Notes: generated by a model not told the origin, from the sequence alone. 39,047 nucleotides of DNA from Cohnella sp. GbtcB17 (GCF_019091135.1 NZ_JAGXJW010000065.1:5706-44752), one strand, 5' to 3'; counted from the first letter of the stretch, positions 6,470 through 15,115 are shown. Numbers and translations are program-made.

Positions 6470-9181
6470 ATGGCAAACAAAAACTCCTCCAACGCAGGGC
6501 AGGAACCGATGATCAAGCTTCAACCGAACGGAACGGCGCCCGTGCTCAGCTATAACGTGCCGGAGCCGACGGCTTACAGCGGCCGCAACTTCATCGACCT
6601 GCAGCTGCACGACGGCTACTTCCTGCCGACGTCGGCGCCCAAGAGTCTGCTGGGGGAAAGGCAGCTTGCGAAAAGTGCGGCTGCGGCATCGGTGTCGGAG
6701 CCTTCTTCGGCCGAGCTGCTTCTGGCAAAGCAACGGTCGGGCGAACGGATGACGACGCGCTTCGCCAATCTCACACCGGAAGAGGTCGAACGGCAGGAGG
6801 CCGAAGGCCGTAAGCTCCAAATCGTGAAGACGATGACCGGCGCGCTGTCGTACGTGTTCACGCAAGCAAGTCCGGTGACGGCGCCCGCGCTGGACGCCGC
6901 GCCTTCTATGGGCGAAGCTTCCCTGCGATCGGCGGGAGCGCCGCAAGGCGCAGAGACGGACGGCTTCGTCCCTACGATGCTCAAGATTCCCACGACGGAA
7001 GATCCGTACCCATATCCGACGGACCCGGAGCCGGAACCCGAACCGGTCCTTTTATCCGTGAGCATCGCGTCGCCCGCGCCGAACGCGATCGTATCCGGTC
7101 CCTATAACGGCGTTCCCGTGGAGATCCGCGGCTCAGCACGAGTCGTCAGCGGCGGCGGCGACATCTCTTCCGTACAAGTGCAGATCGACTCGGGAACCTT
7201 CCAGACGGCGTCGCTGTCGGGAGAAGAATGGTACTACCAGACCGTGCTCAAGACGGCGGGGACGGTGGCGATCACGGCAAAGGCGCGGCATTCCGACTCG
7301 CTGAAGACGACGTCGAGCAAGATCAGCGTCACGGTCCAACTGGCGCCTCAGCCGGATACGGTCGTGCCGACCGTGAAGATCGTCACGCCGTCCGCCGGCA
7401 CGCTGCTCAGCTCCAAGGGCGGGGAGCAAGTGAACGTCACGATCGAAGGCATCGCAAGCGACGACAGAGGCTTGGCGCGCGTGGAGCTTTCCGTGGACGG
7501 CACGGCCCCGCAGCTGGCCGAGAGCGCGAACGGCTTCGCCAATTGGAAGAAGACGGTGACACTCACCGGCGGCAGCCACACGGTGGTCGCCAATGCCGTC
7601 GATGCCGCGGGCAATACGGGTACGCACAGCATCACGCTGCTCGTGGATACGGCGCCTCCGACCGTGAACATCTCCTCGCCCGCCAACAACGCCCAGATCT
7701 CGGGACCGTACTCGCAAGGCGCGGTCATCGAGGTGGCGGGCACGGCCGCGGACGCAGGCGGCATCGCTTACGTCGAGTTGGCGATCGACCTGAACCCGGT
7801 CGGCGTCCGCGCCGCCGAGAAGTCGCCGGGCGACTGGTCGGCCTGGAAGGGCACGCTCACGCTGAACGAACCCGGCAAGCATACGATTACCGCGCGTGCC
7901 TACGACAACGCGGGTAATCTGGTCGAGACGACGATCGCCGTGGACGTCACGATTACACCGGAGGTCAACTCGCGGCTGAAGCGCATTATTCTCGTCGAAT
8001 CGTACCGGCTCTCTTCTTATTTGGCCAACTACGGCGCCGGACGGACGATCAAGACGTTCTCCCTACTGCCGGGCGAGAAGAGCAAGATCAGCATCCGCTC
8101 CTACGCGCAGAGCGAGTCGACGATGAAGAGCGCCGCGACGATCCTCGACTCCGTGACGGACGACATCTCCGAGGAGTTCGAGCAGTCGATCGCCAAGGAA
8201 CAGGCGGACAAGAAGAACTACGAGGAGAGCAACGAGTACAAGGTAGGCGCGGAAGCGGGGGCCAGCTGGGGCTGGGGCAGCGCAAAGGTGAGCGCCAGCA
8301 TGAGCGGCGGCACCAACGCGGCACGGGAGCAGTTCGCCAAGAACGTGTCCAACAATACGCAGAAGCATGTCGCCAAGGCTTCGGCGCGCCGCGACGTGCA
8401 GATCAACACGACTTATGAAGACAAGAGCACGACGAGCGAAGAGTCGACGATCGTCCGCGAGATCGAGAACATCAACGTCAGCCGCACCCTCACCTTCGTT
8501 TTCCGCCAGATGAACCAGGAGTTCATCACGCTGCTCCATCTCGTGGACGTGCGCATCGGCTACTTCACGATCGACACGGTCAACGGCAAAGAGGAGAAGG
8601 TGTACCGCGAAGTGACGCTGCCGCAGCTCGACGCGCTGCTCGAGGAGACGATCGTACCGGACAAACGCACCGAGGTGCGCAACGCCATCATTTATCAGCT
8701 GACCAATATCTTCGACTACCAGGATAAGCACCACCGGTTCGTGGAGGAGCAGCCGTTCAAGGACGAGGACGGCAATGTCATCCCGTCGTCGAATTACCTG
8801 CGCGTCAAGAAAGATTACACGTCGGTCTACCTCGACGATTCGACGGGGACGACCATCAAAGTGCCGGGCATTATCCTCGCCGCCAATCGCCATGTGCTAC
8901 GGACGGACGGCATCGTCGTCGAAGCGCTGCTCGGCCAGGGCGAAGCGCTCGACAGCTACTCCCGCAACCTGCAGACCGAGTCGGTCCGCGAGAAGGAGCT
9001 GCGCAACTCGCTGCTCGAAGCCGAAGTCGAGATGAAGCGGCTGGCGGTTCAGATCCTGACCGACAAAGATCAGGCTGCGGCCCAGATCTATGCGCTGCTC
9101 AATCCCGCGCCGGTCGCTCAAGAGGACCAGGATGACGCCGGCACGGGCAGCTCCTCGCTCGTGGCCGCCGGGTCCAGGTAA
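6470..9181 (+). CDS. Large Ig-like repeat protein with unusual C-terminal module, unknown function
   Basis: A 903-aa protein with no recognisable signal peptide, lipobox, LPxTG anchor or membrane helix. Residues 1-170 are a unique N-region (SGRNFIDLQLHDGYFLP). A Pro/Glu linker (YPYPTDPEPEPEP) lies near 180-192. Three Ig-like domains of about 100 aa occupy about 195-290, 299-395 and 398-498; the last two open with PTVKI or PTVNI plus a SPA-type turn, and carry NAVDAAGN or ARAYDNAGN near their ends, typical of bacterial Ig-like folds. Residues 500-880 are a distinct module: LLPGEKSKISIRSY, a charged helical stretch, a Gly/Ser/Trp segment (GASWGWGSAKVSASMSGG, near 595-613), NINVSRTLTFVFRQMNQEF, and a C-terminal helix. 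ATG 6470 is preferred: GGAG abuts ATG 6458 but sits 12 bases before 6470. It is followed after 12 bases by its likely partner. Confidence 0.85.
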   Translation: MANKNSSNAGQEPMIKLQPNGTAPVLSYNVPEPTAYSGRNFIDLQLHDGYFLPTSAPKSLLGERQLAKSAAAASVSEPSSAELLLAKQRSGERMTTRFANLTPEEVERQEAEGRKLQIVKTMTGALSYVFTQASPVTAPALDAAPSMGEASLRSAGAPQGAETDGFVPTMLKIPTTEDPYPYPTDPEPEPEPVLLSVSIASPAPNAIVSGPYNGVPVEIRGSARVVSGGGDISSVQVQIDSGTFQTASLSGEEWYYQTVLKTAGTVAITAKARHSDSLKTTSSKISVTVQLAPQPDTVVPTVKIVTPSAGTLLSSKGGEQVNVTIEGIASDDRGLARVELSVDGTAPQLAESANGFANWKKTVTLTGGSHTVVANAVDAAGNTGTHSITLLVDTAPPTVNISSPANNAQISGPYSQGAVIEVAGTAADAGGIAYVELAIDLNPVGVRAAEKSPGDWSAWKGTLTLNEPGKHTITARAYDNAGNLVETTIAVDVTITPEVNSRLKRIILVESYRLSSYLANYGAGRTIKTFSLLPGEKSKISIRSYAQSESTMKSAATILDSVTDDISEEFEQSIAKEQADKKNYEESNEYKVGAEAGASWGWGSAKVSASMSGGTNAAREQFAKNVSNNTQKHVAKASARRDVQINTTYEDKSTTSEESTIVREIENINVSRTLTFVFRQMNQEFITLLHLVDVRIGYFTIDTVNGKEEKVYREVTLPQLDALLEETIVPDKRTEVRNAIIYQLTNIFDYQDKHHRFVEEQPFKDEDGNVIPSSNYLRVKKDYTSVYLDDSTGTTIKVPGIILAANRHVLRTDGIVVEALLGQGEALDSYSRNLQTESVREKELRNSLLEAEVEMKRLAVQILTDKDQAAAQIYALLNPAPVAQEDQDDAGTGSSSLVAAGSR

Positions 9182-9193
9182 GGCGGAGCCGCG

Positions 9194-9931
9194 ATGGGAG
9201 ACGCATTAAAGATCAAGCGCAACGATGGAAAGGTGCTGGAGGAGAAATCGCTCCTGCGCTCGGCAAAGGCGGCGTATGACAAGAAGAAGCTGCAGTATGC
9301 CATGGAGAAAGCGATGTCTTTGCTCAAGAAGCTGGCGAAGATGGCCGGGAGCGGCCCTTACGTGGATCATTTTTTCCGATATCACAAGGCGCACGTTCAG
9401 TATCTCGCCCAAGTCCTGTACGCCGTCGAGAAGCTGGAACCGATCGAGCAGGAGATCGAGGGCATCCGCATGAATATCGACGGCTTTCTGCGCGAGACCG
9501 GCGAGCTGATCGACGCGGCCTCGATGTTCCCGCCGGATCCGCTCTCCGAGCTGCGCAATCCGATCGTCATCCTCGAGATCGCGGCCGATCCCGCGGCCTC
9601 GGCGCTGTACGACGGGCTGCTCGACAACTACCAGCAGGCCGCGGAGCTGGCCCTGGCCGGGTTGTCCGACGCCGCCGCCTTTGGCCGGGCGATGGAGCAG
9701 GATACGCGACAGCAGGCGCAGGCGATCCTCGACAAGCTGAACGCCATGAAACCCGAGACGCCGGCGCAGCAAGTCTTCATCGGGGCCGCGAAGAAGCGGG
9801 TCGAGTTCATCCAGTTCGATCTGATGACCAAGGTGCAGGATACGCGCGGGCGCGCGGAGTCGGCGGCCAAAGGCATCGACGGGCTGCTCGCGGACGTGCG
9901 CCAGGTCGATCGGATCGGTAAACGGCAATAG
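9194..9931 (+). CDS. All-helical partner protein of the Ig-repeat protein, unknown function
   Basis: A 245-aa protein that I do not recognise. It is almost entirely predicted alpha-helix: Lys/Leu-rich N-terminal helices (YAMEKAMSLLKKLAKMA), a long amphipathic segment near 70-115, a Pro-containing loop (MFPPDPLSELRNP), then Ala/Leu/Gln-rich helices to the end. There is no signal peptide or membrane segment. It begins 12 bases after the 903-aa gene with AGGCGGAG upstream and ends just before a strong terminator, so the two genes form one transcription unit. A helical chaperone, adaptor or scaffold for the large protein is a reasonable guess, but nothing in the sequence proves it. Confidence 0.78.
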   Translation: MGDALKIKRNDGKVLEEKSLLRSAKAAYDKKKLQYAMEKAMSLLKKLAKMAGSGPYVDHFFRYHKAHVQYLAQVLYAVEKLEPIEQEIEGIRMNIDGFLRETGELIDAASMFPPDPLSELRNPIVILEIAADPAASALYDGLLDNYQQAAELALAGLSDAAAFGRAMEQDTRQQAQAILDKLNAMKPETPAQQVFIGAAKKRVEFIQFDLMTKVQDTRGRAESAAKGIDGLLADVRQVDRIGKRQ

Positions 9932-9939
9932 CGATGCAT

Positions 9940-9979
9940 AACGGGACGAAGCAGGGGTTAATCCTGTGTCGTCCCGTTT
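9940..9979 (+). terminator. Rho-independent terminator after the Ig-repeat/helical gene pair
   Basis: AACGGGACGA (9940-9949) pairs with TCGTCCCGTT (9969-9978), with an inner CAGG/CCTG pairing and a short loop. The T run that follows is weak (TTTCC). The stem is long and GC-rich enough to end transcription, and it separates the two-gene unit from the next gene. Confidence 0.75.
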
Positions 9980-10083
9980 CCGTTCCAGGGAGCCAATTAT
10001 CGATAAGGCTGATTACGTGGCGCAACCGGAATTCCCGCGTTGACGTCTACCTCTTGAGGACTGACCGGGAGGAGCCCTGTGCC

Positions 10084-11286
10084 ATGCTGTTGTTTTATAC
10101 GCCGTTTATTCTTCTTGCGCTGTCCGCCTTCGTACGGACGGTCTATACTTTCGCCCGGAAAGAGGGGCAAGCGGAGCAAGGCGAAGAGTGGACCGGCGGC
10201 CGGTTTCTCGACGGCCTGTTGCTCGCCTTCGCTTCGTTCCTGCTCATCTTCGGCTTCGTCTTTGACGGACATGGCGTGCTTGGCGGACAGCCGCTGCGTG
10301 TCTACGAGCATACCGGAATGCCCGTCGACGTTTACGCTTCCTTGTCGCCGGGACATCGGATCGTACTGGCGCTGGATGCGCTGCTCGGCTTCTTTTCGTA
10401 TTGGGCGCTTCGCATCCATCACCGCCGTCTCCCCCCGATCGTTTACGTTTGCGCGCATGCCTTCCTGGTCCTCTTCATCGTTTGGACGGCCATCTACTTC
10501 GTCCATACCGGGTTCCATAGCTATGACTTTAATATAGGCTTCTCCGTGCTCCTGCTGCAGACGGGGAGCTTGACGACGGGCCTGCTCTATCTGGCGCAGC
10601 TCAAGCGATCCGTAGAATTATGGCCGCTGGCTGGACGGCAGGAGAAGGCGGGCGCCAATAGGGGGCCGGCTTGGCAGCGTGCGATGCATCGCTTCTTGAA
10701 GCGCCGGGAAGCGTCGCCTCTCCTTTGGAGCTTGCTCACATTGCCCGTTCAGCTTGTAGTCCAACTGATCTTGGTGCTGTTCGGACAAAAACCGGACGGA
10801 TTCGTAAGGGCCTTTTTGGACACAAGCGGGTATCATCTGTCGAAGCTGCCGGCGCCCCCGCCGGAGATGATATCGGGAGACGGCCACTATTTATGCACGG
10901 TAGCCGCGCGCGGACATCGCCGTCTCGTCAAGCCGCTTCGCGCGGGACTCCGGCACGGCGCCGTCATCCCGGTCAATAGACAGCTCATGATCGCGAACGC
11001 GTTCGAGCACCTGCTCGAGCAGCACGCGCCCGCATTTCACCGCAGGATCCGCAGCCTTTATGACAAGTACGGTTATCCGGTCAGCAGGCACATTCGAACG
11101 AAGGTCGCGGCGGACTTCGTCTATCTGGCCATGAAACCGTTGGAATGGTTTTTTCTCCTGGTGCTGTATACGGTGGATGCCCGTCCCGAAAACCGTATCC
11201 AGACGCAGTACAGCGAATGCCGTTTTCCTGGCAACCCTTACGAGATCGACCAACGCGGCACGCCGGCCCGCGGATCGAAGGGTTAA
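10084..11286 (+). CDS. Membrane protein resembling the DUF6688 family, unknown function
   Basis: A 400-aa integral membrane protein. The N-terminal half has about five to six hydrophobic helices (LLFYTPFILLALSAF; LLLAFASFLLIFGFVF; ALDALLGFFSYWAL; IVYVCAHAFLVLFIVW; a further one near residue 155; LLTLPVQLVVQLILVLF near 225). The C-terminal half is soluble and shows a strongly patterned segment: HYLCTVAARGHRRLVKPLRAG, then VNRQLMIANAFEHLLEQHAP, YDKYGYPVS and MKPLEWFFLLVLY. I associate this pattern with DUF6688, from memory and without a search. The start ATG 10084 follows GGGAGGAG by 9 bases; in-frame upstream codons overlap the preceding terminator. The preceding terminator and a 150-base gap suggest an independent transcript. 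Confidence 0.82.
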   Translation: MLLFYTPFILLALSAFVRTVYTFARKEGQAEQGEEWTGGRFLDGLLLAFASFLLIFGFVFDGHGVLGGQPLRVYEHTGMPVDVYASLSPGHRIVLALDALLGFFSYWALRIHHRRLPPIVYVCAHAFLVLFIVWTAIYFVHTGFHSYDFNIGFSVLLLQTGSLTTGLLYLAQLKRSVELWPLAGRQEKAGANRGPAWQRAMHRFLKRREASPLLWSLLTLPVQLVVQLILVLFGQKPDGFVRAFLDTSGYHLSKLPAPPPEMISGDGHYLCTVAARGHRRLVKPLRAGLRHGAVIPVNRQLMIANAFEHLLEQHAPAFHRRIRSLYDKYGYPVSRHIRTKVAADFVYLAMKPLEWFFLLVLYTVDARPENRIQTQYSECRFPGNPYEIDQRGTPARGSKG

Positions 11287-11345
11287 ATCTCGCGTCTCCT
11301 GGCGACACTGGAGCTAGAATGATAGCGATAGAAGGAGTGAGGCGC

Positions 11346-12098
11346 ATGAGACAAATTTTGCTGATCACGGACGGCTGCTCGAACGTCGGGGACAGCCCGG
11401 CCATCGCGGCGTCGATCGCGCAGGCGGAGGGCATCTCCGTCAATGTCGTAGGCATCGTCGACGAAGGAGGCATCGGCGAGCAAGGAGCGCTCGAGATCGC
11501 GGAGATCGCGCGGGCGGGCGGCGGCATGAGCCGGATCGTATCGCCGGCGCTGCTGTCCCGCACGGTGCAGATGATGACGCGGCAGACGGTGCAGGGCACG
11601 ATTCGCGGCGAGGTCAACCGGGAGCTGCGTCAGCTTTTCGGCGTCGAATCCGCGGCGGAGCTGCCGCCGGACAAGCGGGCGGAGATTGTGCGCGTGATGG
11701 AGGATCTCGGCGAGACGGCGGAGCTGCGCGTTGCGCTCCTGATCGACGCGAGCGCGAGCATGAAGCCGAAGATGAGAGCCGTCGAGGAGGCGGTGCGGGA
11801 CCTGGCGCTGAGCCTGCAGGCAAGGCGCGGCGAGAGCGCGGTCGCGGTGTTTCATTTTCCCGGCGAGCGTTCGCATGAGGCTTGTCTGCTCGATTTGGAC
11901 TGGACGGACCGCGCGGACCGCATCGGCCCAATTTTCGGGCGCATCAGCATGAAAGGGACGACGCCGACGGGCCCCGCACTTTTGCGCGTGGTGGAGTTTT
12001 TCCGGGAAACTTGTGGTAAACTGGAAACAGAACCGCAGCACACTGCGCCTGCGAGGCGCGACGATACGGACGGGATGCGGAGTGACTACGTCGTCTGA
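11346..12098 (+). CDS. yabS: vWA-domain protein, YabS-like
   Basis: A 250-aa protein. Its N-terminal part (ILLITDGCSNVGDSPAIAA) resembles the end of a vWA fold. A second, complete vWA-like domain follows, with a MIDAS motif DASAS near 134-138 (VALLIDASASMKPKM) and GTTPTGPAL supplying the conserved threonine. It is the size and position match of B. subtilis YabS (239 aa), which lies just after spoIIE and before yabT there. ATG 11346 has GAAGGAG 8 bases upstream. Its 3' end overlaps the start of the kinase gene by 17 bases, implying coupled translation. Its exact role in sporulation is not established. Confidence 0.85.
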   Translation: MRQILLITDGCSNVGDSPAIAASIAQAEGISVNVVGIVDEGGIGEQGALEIAEIARAGGGMSRIVSPALLSRTVQMMTRQTVQGTIRGEVNRELRQLFGVESAAELPPDKRAEIVRVMEDLGETAELRVALLIDASASMKPKMRAVEEAVRDLALSLQARRGESAVAVFHFPGERSHEACLLDLDWTDRADRIGPIFGRISMKGTTPTGPALLRVVEFFRETCGKLETEPQHTAPARRDDTDGMRSDYVV

Positions 12099-13005
12099 CG
12101 CGCGCGTGCCGGCCGGAACGGTACTGCGCGGGAAGTGGAACGGACGTTCATACCGGTTGGAGCGCATGCTCGGGATCGGGGCGAACGGGCAAGTCTATAT
12201 GGCGGTCAGCGGACTGCGGACCTACGCGCTGAAGATCGGCATGCAGCTCGAAGACCTTCAAGCGGAAGCGAACGTGCTCGCCTCGCTGGACGGGCGGGAG
12301 CGGAAGCGTCCGCCTTTTTTGCTTGATGTGGACGATGCGGAGTGGCAGGGCCGGCTTCTGCCGTTTTACGTCATGCAATATGTGCCGGGCGTGCCCGTGA
12401 AGACGTACTTGGCCGAGCATGGCGGTGCCTGGTACGGCGTCGTCGGATATCGGCTGCTGAACCGGCTCTCGGAGCTGCATGCGGCGGGCTGGGTATTCGG
12501 CGACGTCAAGAGCGACAATATCCTTGTCACCGATTACGGCCGCGTTTCGCTTGTCGACTACGGCGGCATGACGGCGATGGGACGCTCGGTCCGGCAATTT
12601 ACGGAAGTGTACGACCGGGGCTACTGGTCGGCGGGGAGCCGCACGGCGGATCCGTCCTACGACGTGTTTTCCGTGGCGGTGCTATGGATACATGCGCTCG
12701 ACGGCAAGCGCCTGCTGCACATGACCAAGATGCTGCTGCCGCAGAACCGGCACCCGCGCGAGCTGATGGCGCTGGTCCGCAGCCATGCCGAGCTGAAAAA
12801 GATGGAGAACTGGATGGAGCTGGCGCTCTACGGCAAGTTCAAGGACGCTCGCGAGGCGTCCGCGCACTGGCGCGACCGCATGCGGGCCGCGGCTGAAGAA
12901 GCGGTCCACAACAGTCGCGGCAAGGTGCCGGGATGGATGGCGGGCTTGTTCGCCGCCTCGCTTCTGCTGTGCGTGTCCGCTGCCGCGTTCTGGCTGCTTC
13001 AATAG
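12082..13005 (+). CDS. yabT: Ser/Thr protein kinase, YabT/PrkD-like
   Basis: A 307-aa membrane-anchored kinase. The Gly-rich loop is GIGANGQVYMA near 27-37, and the ATP-binding Lys is in YALKIG near 52. The catalytic loop is FGDVKSDNILV near 140 (HRD replaced by FGD, catalytic Asp kept), and the metal Asp sits in VDYGG (DFG replaced by DYG). The C-terminus is one hydrophobic helix (GLFAASLLLCVSAAAFWLL) that would hold the kinase in the membrane facing the cytoplasm. In B. subtilis YabT is active in sporulation and targets RecA; that role is known there and inferred here. The start GTG 12082 is chosen because it lies inside the end of yabS; an upstream in-frame ATG at 12013 would give a long overlap. 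Confidence 0.9.
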   Translation: MTTSSDARVPAGTVLRGKWNGRSYRLERMLGIGANGQVYMAVSGLRTYALKIGMQLEDLQAEANVLASLDGRERKRPPFLLDVDDAEWQGRLLPFYVMQYVPGVPVKTYLAEHGGAWYGVVGYRLLNRLSELHAAGWVFGDVKSDNILVTDYGRVSLVDYGGMTAMGRSVRQFTEVYDRGYWSAGSRTADPSYDVFSVAVLWIHALDGKRLLHMTKMLLPQNRHPRELMALVRSHAELKKMENWMELALYGKFKDAREASAHWRDRMRAAAEEAVHNSRGKVPGWMAGLFAASLLLCVSAAAFWLLQ

Positions 13006-13028
13006 AAGGGGAATTGGGGGAAGTACGA

Positions 13029-14474
13029 GTGGAGGCGCAAGACGATTTGGCCGTCCGGGTCGCGAGGTCGCTGAAGGATACGTTCGGCATCGGCCCGGGC
13101 GCGCGCATCGTCGCAGGCGTCTCCGGCGGACCGGACTCGATGGCGATGCTGCATCTGCTGCGGTCCGCCGCGGTTCGGGACGGCTTGCTCGTCGTCGCCG
13201 CGCACGTCAACCATGGATTCCGCGGGACGGAGTCCGACGCCGAAGCGGCGCTCGTGCGCGAGACTGCGGTCGCCTGGGGGATCCCGTTCGAGCTGGCCGA
13301 GATCGATATGCCCGCGTATATTGAAGCGACGGGCATGAATTCGCAGGCCGCCTCCCGGGAGCGCAGATACGCGTTCCTGCGCGAGGTCGCGCGGCGTCAC
13401 GGCGCCAGGACGATCGCGGTCGCCCACCATGCGGACGATCAGGCGGAGACGGTGCTCATGCGGGTGCTGCGCGGAAGCGGCGTGACCGGACTGGCGGGCA
13501 TTCCCATGCGGCGCGCCGAGGAAGAGTTGGAACTCATTCGCCCCCTGCTGCGTATAACCAAGAACGAGCTGATCGCTTACAACGAGCGGCACGGCGTGCC
13601 GTACGCGACGGACAGCAGCAATGCGAAGACGCATTACGTCCGGAACGCGATTCGGCTCGAAGCGCTTCCTTATCTCGAACGGTACAATCCGGATCTGCGC
13701 GCTGGGTTGGCCCGCCTGGCCGAGCTTGCGTCGGCCGACGACGAATATATGGAGGCCGAAGCCCGTCGCGCGCTGGCTGCGGGGGCCGGACGCTCGGGCG
13801 AAGGATGGCGGCTCGACGCGCGTCACGTCCGGGGGCTTCACCTTGCTTTACAACGCAGAATGATTAAACTAATATTAAATGGTCTTGCAGGACCGCATGC
13901 CCAGGCTCGATTCGAGCAGGTGGAAGAGATCTTGGCGATACTGACCGCAGAGCGGCCGGACGTCGCCCGCATCGACATCGGGAGCGGGCTTGTGCTGCTT
14001 CGGGAGTATAGCCATGCGTACATAGGACCCGTGCCGGACGCGCAAGCCGGCTATGCCTACGTCGCGGAGCTTCCCGCGCGTTCCGATCGGCTCGAGGTGG
14101 CGGTGCCGGAGTGCGGCCTTGTATTCCGGTTCAGCCGGGAGGCCGGGATTTGCGACCCTTCGCCGGGCTCCCGCTGGGAGGCCTTTTTTGACGAGACGGC
14201 GCTTGCGATGCCGCTTGCGGTGCGCAGCCGGAAGCCGGGAGACCGGATGGAGCCCTTGGGACTAAACGGCTCCAAGAAGGTGCAAGATATACTCGTCGAC
14301 GCGAAGGTTCCCCGCAGCCTGCGTCACCTGAAGCCGCTGCTTGTCGACGGCGAAGACCGCATTCTCTGGATGCCCGGTCTCAGGCGCTCGCGCCATGCCG
14401 TGCCGAAGCCGAACTCGGGAGCGGGAGCGATCATCCGCGTGACATGTTCGGAGTCAAGCCATCATACCGTTTAA
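13029..14474 (+). CDS. tilS: tRNA(Ile)-lysidine synthetase
   Basis: Modifies the anticodon C34 of tRNA-Ile(CAU) to lysidine, allowing AUA decoding; essential. The 481-aa protein has the N-type PP-loop SGGPDS at 32-37 and HHADDQAETVLMRVLRGSG near 135-153. RNAIRLEALPYL follows near 205, and the C-terminal PheRS-like region contains SRKPGDRMEPLG, GSKKVQDILVDAKVPRSLR and the tail region VDGEDRILWMPG. GTG 13029 has GGGGGA seven bases upstream and begins 23 bases after the kinase stop. It is one of the backbone genes shared with other Bacillales. Confidence 0.96.
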   Translation: MEAQDDLAVRVARSLKDTFGIGPGARIVAGVSGGPDSMAMLHLLRSAAVRDGLLVVAAHVNHGFRGTESDAEAALVRETAVAWGIPFELAEIDMPAYIEATGMNSQAASRERRYAFLREVARRHGARTIAVAHHADDQAETVLMRVLRGSGVTGLAGIPMRRAEEELELIRPLLRITKNELIAYNERHGVPYATDSSNAKTHYVRNAIRLEALPYLERYNPDLRAGLARLAELASADDEYMEAEARRALAAGAGRSGEGWRLDARHVRGLHLALQRRMIKLILNGLAGPHAQARFEQVEEILAILTAERPDVARIDIGSGLVLLREYSHAYIGPVPDAQAGYAYVAELPARSDRLEVAVPECGLVFRFSREAGICDPSPGSRWEAFFDETALAMPLAVRSRKPGDRMEPLGLNGSKKVQDILVDAKVPRSLRHLKPLLVDGEDRILWMPGLRRSRHAVPKPNSGAGAIIRVTCSESSHHTV

Positions 14475-14497
14475 TATCGGCCCGGGAGGTCCCAGCA

Positions 14498-15040
14498 TTG
14501 CAGAATGACATTCAAGAAGTACTTTACTCGGAAGAGCAGATCCAATCGAAGGTACGGGAATTGGGAGCCGCCGTCAGCCGCGATTACGAGGGGCGCAACC
14601 CGCTGGTAATCTGCGTGTTGAAGGGCGCCTTTATTTTTATGGCCGACCTGTCCAAGAACATTACGACCCCGATCGAGCTGGACTTCATGGCCGTATCGAG
14701 CTACGGCAATTCGACCCGCTCCAGCGGGGAAGTTCGCATCGTCAAGGATCTGGACACTTCGGTCGAGGGACGCGACATTCTGATCGTCGAGGACATCATC
14801 GACAGCGGCCTTACGCTCAGCTATCTGATCGACGTGCTCGAGCGACGCAATGCGAAGTCCGTCCGGGTCGTCGCGCTTTTCGACAAGCCGGGCCGCCGCA
14901 CCGTCGATCTGAACGCCGACTACACCGGCTTCAGCATTCCCGATGCGTTTGTCGTCGGTTACGGTCTCGACTATGCCGAGCATTACCGCAACCTGCCTTA
15001 CGTCGGCATTTTAAAAGAAGAAATTTACTCGAACCGCTGA
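14498..15040 (+). CDS. hprT: Hypoxanthine phosphoribosyltransferase
   Basis: Salvages hypoxanthine and guanine to IMP and GMP using PRPP. The 180-aa protein shows VCVLKGAFIF-type substrate loop (residues ICVLKGAFIFMADL), the PRPP-binding motif VEDIIDSGLTL near 105-115, and the C-terminal FVVGYGLDYAEHYRNLPYVG, all diagnostic of type I hypoxanthine/guanine transferases. The start is TTG 14498, 7 bases after GGGAGGT at 14484-14490; an in-frame ATG at 14444 lies inside tilS. The gene sits between tilS and ftsH as in B. subtilis, where its product and TilS help activate ftsH transcription. Confidence 0.94.
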   Translation: MQNDIQEVLYSEEQIQSKVRELGAAVSRDYEGRNPLVICVLKGAFIFMADLSKNITTPIELDFMAVSSYGNSTRSSGEVRIVKDLDTSVEGRDILIVEDIIDSGLTLSYLIDVLERRNAKSVRVVALFDKPGRRTVDLNADYTGFSIPDAFVVGYGLDYAEHYRNLPYVGILKEEIYSNR

Positions 15041-15066
15041 GTACTGCAGCCTTCCGATGGTTTTTC

Positions 15067-15086
15067 CGCGCAGCCGCGCGTTTTAT
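15067..15086 (+). terminator. Possible weak terminator after hprT
   Basis: CGCGC (15067-15071) pairs with GCGCG (15076-15080) around AGCC, followed by TTTTATT. The stem is only five pairs but all G/C. It overlaps the start of the ftsH promoter, so it may only reduce readthrough. Confidence 0.35.
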
Positions 15087-15115
15087 TGAGATACCAAGAC
15101 AGGCTATGGTAAAAT
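15086..15115 (+). promoter_or_regulatory. Sigma-A promoter for ftsH
   Basis: TTGAGA at 15086-15091 and TAAAAT at 15110-15115 are 18 bases apart, with a TGn extension just before the -10. The -10 ends 29 bases upstream of the ftsH start, so the leader is short. This gives ftsH its own promoter next to readthrough from hprT. Confidence 0.6.
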
